A stretch of DNA of 64,000 nucleotides. Origin: Artemisia argyi. Taxonomy: Eukaryota > Streptophyta > Magnoliopsida > Asterales > Asteraceae. Every line of letters begins with the position of its first letter. Within the stretch, counting starts at the first letter, position 1. The notes below the pieces were generated by a model. That model saw only the letters and a list, made by a program, of their open reading frames with translations, was not told the DNA's origin and did not search any database. The position numbers and the translations under genes were made by a program. Below, piece by piece: positions 46,230 to 58,524 of the stretch. The stretch lies in contig CM060704.1 of the NCBI GenBank assembly GCA_030686995.1, positions 115,608,042 through 115,672,041 of the forward strand, read 5' to 3'.

Positions 46230-49200
46230 TGTCACAATTCGTAATTTCAGGTCCTTGTTCAGATGTCAAAATTTCATTATTCATCTCGGAAAGTTACTAT
46301 TCATAGTTACTATTCATCGATCACTATTCATCATTTTTTGTGTCAGTTTGAGATTCCGAGAAGCGTTCAGAAAATTTACTATTCACATGACACTATTCAT
46401 TTCCGAAGAGAAAACACTATTCATGTACTTTATTCATTTCATCGTAAATTTAGTTTACGGGTAATTAAATTCGCGTAACCGGTCAGGTTAAGCTGCGAAT
46501 TCATGCATCGTCAATATTTACTTTCGCGAAACCAGTCAGGTTTAGCTGCGAATTCATGAGATCATCGGTAGGGACACTTCATATGGACTAGAAATGGCTT
46601 GCATAGCATCATTATAGCATTTGCATACTATTCCACTCGTAGGATATTTAAATTAATACTTTTGATATATTTGACTTTTTACGTATGTTTATTTTTAAAT
46701 AAACGTTAACACGCGACCAATAATATGACTAACACGTCTGACACTCCCGACTATGATCCCAATATATTTTTATATTCATTTCAATAATATATAAATTATA
46801 TTATTAATTTACCCGGTATTTTGGATATTTATTTATTTCATATCGTAAGTTTACTATAATTACGACGGTTTTCGTAGAAATTAAACAATGATTATCCAAA
46901 CACTCAATATTTATACCCAACATATTTTTACAATTTTTATGACTTTATTATGTCCCGGTTAACTCTGTTAAAATTTATTTCTAGCAAACTCGGTACCCGG
47001 TATTCCCTAAAACTATTAATATATACCTAAAACTACCTAAAGTCCACCAAAGTCTTACACCAATCTTCCTCCCCCATCCCAATCACTTACAAACCTTGAA
47101 AATTTTACTTGCTCTCATTAATAGGGCACCTTTTTGTCTACTACAATATATATAATATATACATAGATATTATTAGTTCATTTCTACAAGTAAACTACAA
47201 ATATCAACTAGCAATATTTTTCTCCTTTCTCTCTTGCTCTAGGATCGGCCAAGACAACAAGAACAACAAGAAAACTTTATTTTTCAAGATCTAGTAAATT
47301 ATCTAGCATATTTTGTACTCCTATAAGGGTTTTGTAATACAAACTCAAGGTTTACATAGGTTTTCATCATCAAAATCTCATTAATCTTTCAAGTAAGTGT
47401 ATGAAACTCATCTTTATAATTTTACCAAGTTTTTACAAGATTCATATGATATATATACAAGATCTACATACATATGTTATTTATACCACTCCATTTTAAA
47501 TATATCTAACTTTTGAGCCCTAGAAATAGATTATAGTTAGATCCTTGTCAGATCCACTTGATTTATGATGTATAGGAACCCATGACACCCTAAGAAGGTG
47601 TATGGTAAGATTAGACTAGTTTTATGGTGATTGAAAGTGATTTGGTTGAAGTTGGAACTAGATTAGAACCTTAGAAATGGTTTTTGAAACAATATATATA
47701 CCTACTGTCCATATTTTTAAAACGTAGGAAAATCAGTAGATGATGGGTAATTTTTAACCAAATATTTAGAAAATACTTTCAAAAACGAAGCCGTGGGCGA
47801 AAGAACGGATTAAAACGAGCTTATAACGAAGGAGTTATGATTTTTGCAAGTTTAATGACGAAAACTATTTTTCTGAAAATTACGTGCTGTTGGACGATTT
47901 TCGACGGACAAAGAGAGGCGTTAGATGTAATATAGAGCCGAACTATCAAAAATATATTAATACATGTTAAGACAAATCCGTGGATATAAAGAACGAGGAA
48001 AATGAACTTCAAACGACAAAGTTATACACGTTTTAAAATCGTCAAAACTATATATATAGTTATAGTCACTAATAGAAATAATATAACTACGTACTAAATA
48101 CTATATTTTCTAGATTTCTTGTTCAAGAACTCTATTCTTAACTAATGAAGTACGTACGACCCAAGGCTTATTTATACGACTACTAGATGTTATTTCAAGG
48201 TTTTCAAAACGAGGAATATAACACTAACATTTTTATATACGATATATTACGACAAGTTTTTATTATTCTAGTTGGACTTATTTTTCTTAAGTATGGAAAT
48301 TACCTACTTTGACAATAACTAGTATTTTCAAGTTACGAGTGGTATAGGTATCATGTGCATGTGCATTCATTACATCACGACATGATCTAAAGTAGATCGT
48401 TATTACTCATATTAGGTTGCGGCTAGTGTTCGGCCCTTGTTGTCCCGATTATTTCATCACATTGTACTATCACTTCAGGTGAGTTTTCATAGCCCCGTTT
48501 TTAATTACATATTTGATTTCAAATCCCACGGGGGAGAATACATTGCATTACTTATTTTTCTGTACATGCCAAAGTATTAAATTCCTTACATTGCTTAAGT
48601 TGCCTTATTATCACGTCATGACAAGTCCCCTTTATTATCATGGACCGTTAATTAATCTACAAGCAAGAGTGAGTGAATAGATCTATTGAGGGTGACTCCT
48701 CCATTCGTGTTTGGGTTGCTCCAACGGGTACGAATGCATTTCATGTCTAATATTTAGAGTGTCTGGTAAACACTCATTTGGGGCCAAGTAACGTCTAGCT
48801 TCGGGGTCATGAGCTTAAGAGCCAGTGTATTACTTTTGACATTTTGTCGGTTTACTTTATACTTGTGGCCAACGTACATACGATTTAACTTACAAACCTA
48901 TGATTATTCACCAACATTATTGTTGACCGTTTTCGCAATGTATTTTCAGGTAACTAAGACATATTCTTCATGACATGCATGGAGTCATATCATTGAGTAA
49001 CAAGGATGACGCGTCTCATTTTGGATTTTCATGCACTTATGAACTATCGTTTGATTGTACTAAACTTATTTTCTTAAATTTTCCAAGACTTTTGGGACCT
49101 ATGTTTTATAACTCTGAATATTTTGAATGAATCAAACGATGTATTTTCAAAACGACACTTTAGGTCGTTCAATATAACTGTAATTGTGGTGCTATGACAG

Positions 49201-49253
49201 GCACCTCCAGGTATTCCATTCCGTTGCCATTCAGGTATTTTGGGGGTGTGACA
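46230..49253 (+). repeat. B 5' LTR
   Basis: 3,024 bp, TGTCACAATTC...GGTGTGACA. Like G1 it has ACTATTCA repeats at its start, GTAAGT at 47394, CAG|GTGAGT at 48478/48479 and TTTTCAG|GTAAC at 48949/48950. Confidence 0.9.
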
Positions 49254-49256
49254 GAT

Positions 49257-49269
49257 TGGCATCAGAGCT
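49257..49269 (+). other. B primer-binding site
   Basis: TGGCATCAGAGCT three bases after the LTR is complementary to initiator tRNA-Met with one change from TGGTATCAGAGC. Confidence 0.8.
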
Positions 49270-49453
49270 AAGGTTATAGCGAACTAGGATGTATCATGGA
49301 CCCTAGACTATAACCACATCATCATAGCATCTCATCATTTCATCATAGGTGCATATTCATTATACATGTTGTTTCATGCACACATTGTGCGAGTTATTTA
49401 CACCCATACTCATATATATATATATGATTATGTTGACCTGGTTCACAAGTGAC

Positions 49454-52130
49454 ATGTCTTCAGATGCCCACCCTGTTATCCTTTCGTCAGATTCCGACAT
49501 TGAAGATGCCTTTGTCATCTTCCACTACTATTGTACTACCAGTTACACTTACGCTGCCATTAGCACCATTGAATTGTTATAGGAACAAGGTTTTCCTAAC
49601 ATCCAGCCCATACATAGAATGCCGTTTGGTAGGATATTCAGACTTAATCTTAATGGACCTATTAGGATTCTTATTGCAAGGAAGATAGTATGTTTTCTTT
49701 CCTTCACTAGTAGGGCGCTTACTACTCAGGTACTACCACCACCATCAGCTGCTTATTACACTATTGGTCATTCCATAGTGCGTACTTCAGTTTTACCTCT
49801 TAGATGCCGCGGGATAGCGCGAAAAAGGGTAGTATTCCATTCACTATTATCACCATCGTCTCCTAACTCACCACTAGGATCTCATCGTCGGCAACTTTGT
49901 TCTCATCATTTAAAGCACCACAAACACCATCACATCTCAGAGACCCTACACCCATATATGACAGGCCGCTTAAGAAGCAACCACTATTTGACATACCATT
50001 ACCATCTACCACACGTTACACCACCTTATAGGTTTGAGGTTGGTGAGAGTTTGAGAGCCTCTACTGCTTGACAACCTACTACTCTTCATCGTTAGACGAT
50101 GATCTCTAATTATTTGAGATTACCCACGAGTGTTTGGATGATACACTCTGAATAATACAACAAGCCTCACAAACACAATAAGAATTGCAACAAATCGCCC
50201 AAGGGTGGCATCTATCACAAGGACTCTATATTATCTTAGATATGATTGACTCATACCTCCGTAACACAATAAACCAACAAGATGCTTTGAACGGTATTAT
50301 ACCATCATAATGGAACTCATCACAACTCTCTCTTCATTATCAAGTTTGATTACACCACATTCTAAGTCGATAATTACATCATTAGTCGCTCTAGCAACAC
50401 TCCACCGACCAATGTGGTCACATTAGTAGTTTTGACATATAATTACAACTTTGGGAAGATGCAAGTAAGACAATAGGATTAATAAAGACGAAGATGTCTT
50501 TACGATTAAATGGTCATGTTGACCAAGATAAGAGTGACTGCCCTAGTTTTCGTGTTTCGGAGATAATAACAATTAAAGTAAGTCAAAGTCTAATTAAATT
50601 TTTGTACAAACAAAAAGATTTCTTGCAAACCTTACAAGGTACGACAAATTATTGATTTTCAATGGTAGGATTAAAACTCATTTTTGTTTAAGCAACAATA
50701 TTCCTGAATTCCCTTTTTCCAAAGACATATATATATATGAGGTATTATTTTTATCAAGGTACAAAATATTTCGTAGTCACATCTTTTACATAACTATATT
50801 CATTACAAACTAAATAAAGTCACTCCAAAATACATTTATGATCAAATTTTCACAGTGTTTCACTCAAATAAATGTTGTAAATTTTAGAAACCATATCTCC
50901 AAGAAGGAACACACATAACTCATGAAAGAATCCCGAAAGCAACCACTATACTTACTTACTATTTGACCTTAGATGCGAAAGAAACCCCTCTACCAGAGAT
51001 TTCCAATATTGATACACCATGCCTTAAAACCACTACTTCAAATTACAACTTTCTCGCTCATTCCATATTATAAGACCCTCACACTAGTATAAGTTCGTTG
51101 GATTAAAATATCAAGGTACAATTACTCAACAAAATTTATATTCTTTTCGGAGATCGATATAGCTTAGTCACATTGGGACAACACCTCATTTTCATGAAAG
51201 GATATCGAAAAGTTTCACTTGACCATAAGACATTAAGCTTGCATTCATGGCAAATCAAACATCATTCGATGTGGTACCTACTTGACTTAGACCACCCGTA
51301 CAACAATTTACATTATTTATACATCTTAGTGATACCTAGGGGGATTAAGCATTTGAACCTGCGAGCTTTACCTAGTATAAATTCTCGAATACTTCAAATC
51401 ATTGGTACCAAATTTCTGCACTATATCCTTTCACATATAGACTATCCTTTTCAGTTGACTGTAGATGCCTTAACGACACGTTCATCTTTCACGCTCTTAA
51501 TATCACTACCATATTCTCGACCACTTCATAATCATAAACCACTGCCCTGTTATGAACTAAGATGTTTACATTCTTTAAATAAGTGGATTAGTAGACTATT
51601 ACCATACCATAAGATTCACCCATGTATCCAATAAACCATTCAACGAATTTTACTTCAAACTATTTTACTATCATACGGGGAAATTGTTTTACAGAATTTT
51701 TAAAATAAGCTATTTTTTTGCTACCCGATAAATTGATTTTTCCGTTATTGCACCAAGTATTTACTATTATTACGTGAAACAATTTTCATGTCACTTGAAA
51801 GGAAATATTAGAATACCATTTTTCATAACAAAACGTTGAACACCATCTAAAACTTTTGAGAAAAATAATGCTATTTTGACTAACTCAAGCCTTGTATCAT
51901 TAGTCCTCAATTATACATAGCCTGATCACCTATGTATAATTCAGGAAGGATTATGCTATGAAGAAAATAATTACTTTTTAGGGATTGTTAATAACAATCT
52001 TCATTCCAAAGCGTTGTAAACAAATAAACTTTTTCATAAACATCTCTTTTTGACAAACCCTCCCTAGATACTTACCCCACCTGTCACTTACTCAGCCATT
52101 AAGTTGGATATTTCCATTGATTTCCCTAGG
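49454..52130 (+). pseudogene. B degenerate gag-protease-RT region, mostly unreadable
   Basis: A start MSSDAHPVILSSDSDIEDAF at 49454 has the acidic wording of chromovirus Gag N-termini. Beyond about 50070 I cannot recognise any domain. A 153-codon frame at 51173-51634 resembles nothing I know and is probably accidental. The stretch is what remains of gag and the first part of pol, ended by insertion of D. Confidence 0.4.
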
Positions 52131-52135
52131 AGAGA

Positions 52136-53541
52136 TGATGCGTGGGAATCACACCTTGCTTTACCTCTCGAGGGATCTCGAGAAGCTTACAACCCCCACC
52201 AGGCAGTGTACCTGATCATTGTAGTATAGTATAGTGACAAGTACCGGGGGATTGATCGTTCAGCTTAGGAATAGTGTCGCTAGGATTAGAAAACCTAATT
52301 AATAGTTCTAGAGGTGAGAGATGATTATTTTTGTATTTTTATATTTTTATGAAAGCAAGTAAAATCTCGGGTTTTGAAGGAGTGGGCGGAATTAGTTGCT
52401 AATCAACTAACCCAAAGCTAAGATGCAATCAAAATAAAATAATAAAAATGAAATTAAACTAATTAAACTAAGGTTGTGAGCAGTGGTTGGAGAAATTGTG
52501 TTTACTTAGACTTCACTACTCCCTAGATATCTTTTACATGTTAATTACTTGTTACACTTGTATGAATGACGGATTGTATTCCTTAATACCATTCGTGGGG
52601 TGGCATACATAACTCCCCAACTCTATGAGCTCTTATCTCCTCCTACACCATGACCCAGCACAACTATAGGGATTGTAAACAGTGGCTCATGCATTAAATA
52701 CAACCAATAAAGACCTAGTACGCCTCGGTTCATGTTTCTTAAGACGTTCAAGCATGTTACCATTTGGAGATCTGCCAGTTTTCTTAAGCCTAACATATAA
52801 ATCATTCATTCAAAACAAGAATAGACAAGTAATCAACACATAATCAACATCTAGGTTTCATTAGATCTAAGCAAACACAAGAGAGATCTAGCCTAGCATA
52901 GTGGAATTGAGACAAGAACAAAAGATAAACAACCAACACATAGACATATTGATTGAATTGAAAGTACACTTATCTCAATTACAATGCAAGGTCTCAAGGG
53001 TTTGGAACCCTTGAAAAACCTGTAAAAGAGGCACCAAAATCGTCTTTAGGGTTTCACCAAAACTTCTCTCTTTTAATGAAAAAAACTAGAAAACTATATA
53101 TAGGAAAAACAGTCTGACGGCGTCAAGAGTAACTTCTGACGCCGTCACCTCGCCGCCATATACTTCCTCGGACGGCCTTGATCCACTTATGACGGCCTAT
53201 GTGACGCCGTCACCAACCACGGTATATTAATTTTGCCACTTTGACGCCGTCACGAGTCCTTCTGACGCCGTCACCACCTTCGATATTTAATTCTTCATGT
53301 CTGATGCCGTCAAGCTGATGGTCTTGACGCCGTCACCTTGTATTTTCAGCATGCAAATTAGGTACTTAGCCGTTTTCTTCACTTTTATGCTCCAAAAACG
53401 TCCAAAATAGCTTCTTTTCCAGAATTCACTCTCCAAACACCTAAAATCACAAAAGGAACGATTTAGGGCAATATTTGATCAAATAAAGTCGGATTCGTGC
53501 TTAAATGACCCCCTAAAAACGGATCATTTTTCGCCTCATCA
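52136..53541 (-). repeat. D 3' LTR
   Basis: 1,406 bp. It differs from the partner at about 52157, 52218, near 52285, in one TGACGCCGTCA copy (TGATGCCGTCA near 53303) and near 53497. The tRNA-Asp-like segment is at 52216-52243 and the TGACG array at 53115-53335. Confidence 0.93.
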
Positions 53542-54145
53542 TATACCCTTACACTTGAGATTTGCTTGTCCTCAAGCAAATGAGCTTTTATTCTACTCAA
53601 AAGACAAGTTAGGGGTCATTTAACACTAATATAAAAGTAATTACAACAAATAATCGTTCCACTAAAGACCAATAGACAAGCACGGAGGTCATACACAAGC
53701 ACCTCACAAATAGTGTTTAGATACTCACATCTCTCGGGTGTAATAAAGTAATATAACATTATGGAAATGGAAGATATCTCTCACTACCTGTCATAGCAAA
53801 ATAGATTACCATAGGCTTGGGAAAGGATCAAACCTCCACCACATGGCGTAAGCAACTAGGATAAACTATCAAAGAGGTCTTTTAAAGGGTTATAACGTTA
53901 GGTGTAGGGATATGAATTACACGGTTTTGTTGGATAAAGGAAGTTTTACTGGTGGCGAGTTAACAATCTTAGTTAATTACATGTACAAGATGGTGTTGCT
54001 AAGCCAAGACTAGACTCGACTTAAGCTAATAAATGAAAAATAACAAAAATATAAAATAAACATAGAATGAAAACGGGATGGTAGTCCGTATGTTTTTTCT
54101 CTTTTTTCTTTTCTATTTTTTTTTTTCTTTTTCTTAATTTTTCGA

Positions 54146-54176
<31 letters not shown>

Positions 54177-56034
54177 TTTTTTGCATACACTCTTACCCTA
54201 CCATCCGAAATAATACATCATAGGGGTTTGAGTATTCCCCTTACACTTGAATCTTTACATACTTTACATTAAACTATTCTAATGACTCGAATTAAGAAAA
54301 TCAAAACACTTGGAGCACTTTTAAGATTAACGTACATATGGGGGTAATAAGTGATGTTCTTCCCCATTACTCCATAAAATAAGTACTTACCCATGAGTCC
54401 CAATCGTCCCAAAACAATATGTACAAGGATATGACTCGACTTAGCAACCATGTAATCAATTAGAAAGTTAACTTAGGGTTTAACAAATAACACTAATGCA
54501 CTAAAAATGAGCGCATACACGGAAGGCTAAGGCGATTTGGGTGTACATTTAAGTGGGGTGTAACAAATTCTTCCTTTAAGTAAGATGCTTAAAGTTAGAA
54601 ACGAAAAGATAGGCTCGGAGGGGTGTACTAGGGGTTTCGTGTACTAAAAATGAGTACAACGCTAAAGGTGTGGGAAAAATTAGTTGACTTAACTAGCCAA
54701 GTAATATGACTTAAATGGTCAAGTAATTATAATACGGGTTTAACACAAGGGTGATCCTAATGCCTCTTGTCATGTAGTAAATCCTACCACACGAATGTAG
54801 TCTCACTAGCGGTCTCGGGATGCATTACTAACGCAAGTTCTAGAATCTAAATGCTACCGGTACACTCATAAGCACCAATAATAAATGCTTTTCCTATCAA
54901 TTCTAAAGGCGAACCTCACATTTTTGGGTGGAAAATTTTTCTGAATATACGGTTATGTGCTAGTCATACAACCTCCTATCCATGAGACACTTGCTATGGC
55001 TAAAGTTTCACTCCTAAATGTTGTAAAAAATTTTGAATTTGGCGCTAAAATTACACTAACAAGTATTTCTCGTAGTTTTATTACACATCTACTATCAAAC
55101 AAAACAAACTCAAGCGAAAGTGCATATGTAAGGTATCATCTTTTTACCCTCCCCTTACACTTAAGATGAACATTGTCCCCAATGTTCAAGTAAAGAATGT
55201 AAAAGTTAAGAAGTAAAGAGAATGAAATCAAATACTCCCCTGATTCGCTCGGTATGGATTTTAGGTTGGCCAGGTTAAATCTTCCTCCAAGAAAACGAAC
55301 AATCAAAGCTTCCCTTCCAGAATATAAATCATCTTCTTGTCATAAATAACCTGTAAATCCTGACAAAAGTAGACAAGGCAACCTCGCGTAAAATCGGCGG
55401 CATCCTATATAAGTTACTAAATCCTAGAAAACAAAGTAAGATATAATGCTTGTGGAATGAAGTTTGCAGATTTCCTGGAGATTATAAAACTTAATAATTC
55501 ACAAAAACCATAAGACTCCGTTAGAAAAACAAAACCGGTAAAATTTCCAGATTTTAACTCCTGACGCCGTCAAGAGTAAACTCTGACGCCGTCAGAATGG
55601 ACCTGCAGAAATTCTTATGTTAAGTTTCCGGAAAATTTCTGGAAAAACTTTGTCCTACTTCCTGGAAAATCCTGCAAAACTTCATTATGACTCAATGCAA
55701 GAATTTGACTCTAACAAATACGAATATACATGTTCATTAAATATTGTGGAGAATCATGATCGGTTTGTTTCTTAAAAACATATTTGGGGTTTCCCCTTAC
55801 ACTTATCTTTTGCGAAAATACCTTTAGGTTGAAGTTAAGACTAGGCTAAACAACATAATAAAGTATTTCCACATTTTAGTAGAGAAACATGATCAACCAA
55901 CAATAAAAATAAAACATGCATACGGAAGCAAATAACAATCAAACAAATAAAATCACACAAAACATGGGTTGCCTCCCAAGAAGCGCTTTTCTTTTATTTA
56001 CGAGTCTTGTAGCTAGACTCAAAGTCGTGGGTTA
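53542..56034 (-). other. D non-coding 3' region with four PPT-like boxes
   Basis: No coding frame is present. On the minus strand AAGTGTAAGGG(G) occurs at 53546-53557 (the true tract beside the LTR), 54237-54248, 55151-55162 and 55793-55804. The T-rich tract (54090-54182) lies in an inverted-repeat frame. GAACATTG/CAATGTTC (55168-55187) forms a perfect hairpin beside the third box. The TGACG pair is at 55562-55594. Confidence 0.75.
55562..55594. repeat. Internal TGACG inverted pair in D
   Basis: TGACGCCGTCA, spacer AGAGTAAACTC, TGACGCCGTCA, 441 bp beyond the gag stop. The spacer nearly equals that of the LTR pair in the same element (AGAGTAACTTC at 53126-53136). Confidence 0.8.
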
Positions 56035-58272
56035 CTACGTGATCTCATCATTTGTTCCACTCTCTAGGTCGTCTTCTAAACCAGTTTTGTATTCCGGACC
56101 TAGTTGCAAGCATTCTTTGTAGAAACCAAGCATCCTATTTCTAACATACTCTACTCCTCTACGTCTATCCTCATCATTCCTATAATAAGCCGCTTGCTTA
56201 CGTTCCTTTTCGAAATTAGAGAGAAGGCGGTATTGCTCAATCTTGTAAGGCATTTGATAAGCAACCTCATCATTGTCTTTCTTGAACCTAACTATCCCTA
56301 AAGTCAGATCATAACTCATCCTAGTGGCTTCAACAAAAGGCTTCCCGAATATAATTTGGCTTAGGCAAGCATCTATCACGGGACGAGTGTCTTCCACTAT
56401 CATAAAATCAATCTCATAGGTGAGATTCCCTATAATCACATGTACTCCCTTAACTCTTCCTGCAAAATTACTTATCCAACTTTTACCGGGCATTATCCTA
56501 AAATTGAGTTGCTTCTTCATCACCCAATTGTAATAAGTCCTAGACATGATGTTCACGGGGGATCTAGGGTCTATGTAAGCTTTCCATACATGCATGTGCC
56601 CGATATTGCATGGGATGTTAATGTTAGAGGGGTCTCCCATTTTGATCAGGGGATCGCCAAAGATATATGTTGTCTCGGGACTATCGAATAAATCCTTATG
56701 GTATTCCCGTTCTTCCTTGGTTGGCAACTTATCAAAATACTCCTCTATAGGTTCTACCTCCTCTAATTCCTCATCCTTATTAACCTCAACTTCCCTACTC
56801 TCATCCTCACTATTGGCTTCTATTCTAACTTCATCTTTGTCACTCTCCTCTATCTCCCTATCTATCGGCTTAATGGTGACAACATTGACAAAGTGGTCAT
56901 GTTTGGATGATGAGGGGTCCTTAACTTGGATTCCACTATTGGTGTCCCTAGTGTCCTTCCTAGGTGTGGCTAATGTTTGGTTGTTGAGGGCTTTCAACAA
57001 GTTGTCGATCTTGTTGGTCATCTCCGTTTGTTGTTGGTTGAATTCGGTTTCAAACCTAGCTATGCGAGCTTCTTGAGATGCCATAAATTTCGACATCAAT
57101 CCTTCAAGATTGTTGGTACTACCATAGTTGTTAGAAGGATTGTTGTTGAAGGTACGGTTGGATGGTGGACCGTTTGATTGGTAACGATTAGGCGGATTGG
57201 AAGAATTTGGTTGATTTTGTTTCCACCTAAGGTTTGGGTGATTTTTCCATGAGGGGTTGTATGAATCACCGTATGTGTTTGTCTCGGGCTTGAAAGTGTA
57301 CCACTTATCTCCCGCTTCGTCGGTACGCGTGGATGCGTAGTCCGCAAAAGCTGTTCCGGGGAGTTCCACACAATCACGAGTGTCATGGGGACCACTACAT
57401 AATTCGCATGAAGAAGTGATTTTGTTCACTTGGCTTGAATGCTTCGGAGCTTCGTAAGATTTCATGAGAAACTTGACTTGGTCCTCAAGTTCCATGATCC
57501 TACGGTCGGGAGTGCTTGAATTATTCGAAGGCAAAGATATTGCCTTGACCGTTTTGTTCAAATCACGGGGATCATTCCAACTTTCGTTGTCATAGAGAGC
57601 AAGATCTTCTATGAGTTCCCATGATTGTTCCGCACTAAGATCACGTAGCTTACCACCGGCCGATTGGTCAATGGTTCGCCTCGTGGGGATGTCGATATGG
57701 TCATAGAAGATTTGGACTTGGAGCCAAAGATCTATGCCATGATGAGGGACTTTTTGGAGTAAGTCCTTGAAACGAGTCCATGCTTCATAAAGAGATTCAT
57801 TTTGACGCTGTTGAAACATCAAGATGTCATTCCTAAGCTTAGTAGTTCTCCCCGGTGGGAAAAATTGAGCAAGGAAACGAGTGGTGAGATCATCCCATGT
57901 GGTGATGGATCCCGCGGGTAAACGCTCAAGCCATTGACTAGCTTGATCCCGTAGAGAGAATTGGAATAGGCGTAAATGGGTAGTCTCTCTAGTTTCAACA
58001 CCTAGGTCTATGGAATCTATGATTTTGAGGAAGTCCTTAAGTTGTTGGTTTGGATCTTCGGAACGAAGTCCATGGAATGCACATCCGCTTTGCACCAACC
58101 GGATGGTGTCGGATCGCAAGGGGGTCACATTGGCTCCGGTGAGCTCAATGGTGTTTCGGTAGCCTTGGTGGCTAGGTCGGGAATACTCTCCTAAGGTTCG
58201 GGGCCTAAGGGGTTCTAATGGTGGGTTTTGTTGTGGTGGGATGATGGGTTCAAAGATGTTACCACCTTCCAT
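56035..58272 (-). CDS. gag: D Gag with protease-like C-terminal domain, intact
   Basis: The protein has 745 residues. Residues about 95-195 form the retrotransposon Gag core (LRLFQFSLRDQASQWLERL, FLAQFFPPGRT, ESLYEAWTRFKDLL). C289-C301 is a zinc knuckle of spacing CX2CX3HX4C. An Asn-rich stretch (350-385), a probable coiled coil (390-432, QQQTEMTNKIDNLLKAL) and an acidic region (475-515) follow. Residues 553-665 resemble a retroviral-type aspartic protease (VWKAYIDPRSPVNIM, then FMIVEDTRPVID and FGKPFVE), but DTG/DSG is replaced by D568-P-R-S. The start is the first ATG of the frame, about 150 bp from the primer-binding site, and gives the MEGGNIFEP opening shared with A. It would build particles for RNA made by this family; other enzymes must be supplied in trans. 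Confidence 0.88.
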   Translation of the reverse strand: MEGGNIFEPIIPPQQNPPLEPLRPRTLGEYSRPSHQGYRNTIELTGANVTPLRSDTIRLVQSGCAFHGLRSEDPNQQLKDFLKIIDSIDLGVETRETTHLRLFQFSLRDQASQWLERLPAGSITTWDDLTTRFLAQFFPPGRTTKLRNDILMFQQRQNESLYEAWTRFKDLLQKVPHHGIDLWLQVQIFYDHIDIPTRRTIDQSAGGKLRDLSAEQSWELIEDLALYDNESWNDPRDLNKTVKAISLPSNNSSTPDRRIMELEDQVKFLMKSYEAPKHSSQVNKITSSCELCSGPHDTRDCVELPGTAFADYASTRTDEAGDKWYTFKPETNTYGDSYNPSWKNHPNLRWKQNQPNSSNPPNRYQSNGPPSNRTFNNNPSNNYGSTNNLEGLMSKFMASQEARIARFETEFNQQQTEMTNKIDNLLKALNNQTLATPRKDTRDTNSGIQVKDPSSSKHDHFVNVVTIKPIDREIEESDKDEVRIEANSEDESREVEVNKDEELEEVEPIEEYFDKLPTKEEREYHKDLFDSPETTYIFGDPLIKMGDPSNINIPCNIGHMHVWKAYIDPRSPVNIMSRTYYNWVMKKQLNFRIMPGKSWISNFAGRVKGVHVIIGNLTYEIDFMIVEDTRPVIDACLSQIIFGKPFVEATRMSYDLTLGIVRFKKDNDEVAYQMPYKIEQYRLLSNFEKERKQAAYYRNDEDRRRGVEYVRNRMLGFYKECLQLGPEYKTGLEDDLESGTNDEIT

Positions 58273-58419
58273 GATGTCGGATGGTAAAGAGTTACGAACA
58301 AAGGCACGAAGAAATAAGATAGACTAAAGAAGACCTAAAAATAAAAATAAAAATCTTACTAGAAAGGAATCTAGCAAGTAGACCTAATAAAAAGAAATCC
58401 TAACCTAGACAATAACTAT

Positions 58420-58438
58420 TCCCCAGGCTGCGGCGCCA
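58420..58438 (-). other. D primer-binding site (tRNA-Asp type)
   Basis: The minus strand TGGCGCCGCAGCCTGGGGA is six bases from the 5' LTR. Eight bases match the tRNA-Asp complement exactly, then two mismatches and one extra base precede GGGGA. Confidence 0.75.
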
Positions 58439-58524
58439 AAAACTTGATGCGTGGGAATCGCACCTTGCTTTACCTCTCGAGGGATCTCGAGAAGCTTACA
58501 ACCCCCACCAGGCAGTGTACCTGA

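Noticed and set aside
49349..50071. Host genes in three overlapping frames
   Set aside because: The frames are low-complexity His/Ser/Pro-rich runs in a decayed gag region right after a primer-binding site.
51173..51634. 153-codon frame in B
   Set aside because: It has no recognisable domain, lies in degenerate pol territory, and could be chance.
52623..52805. 60-codon frame in both D LTRs
   Set aside because: Identity between the copies reflects LTR duplication, not coding constraint.
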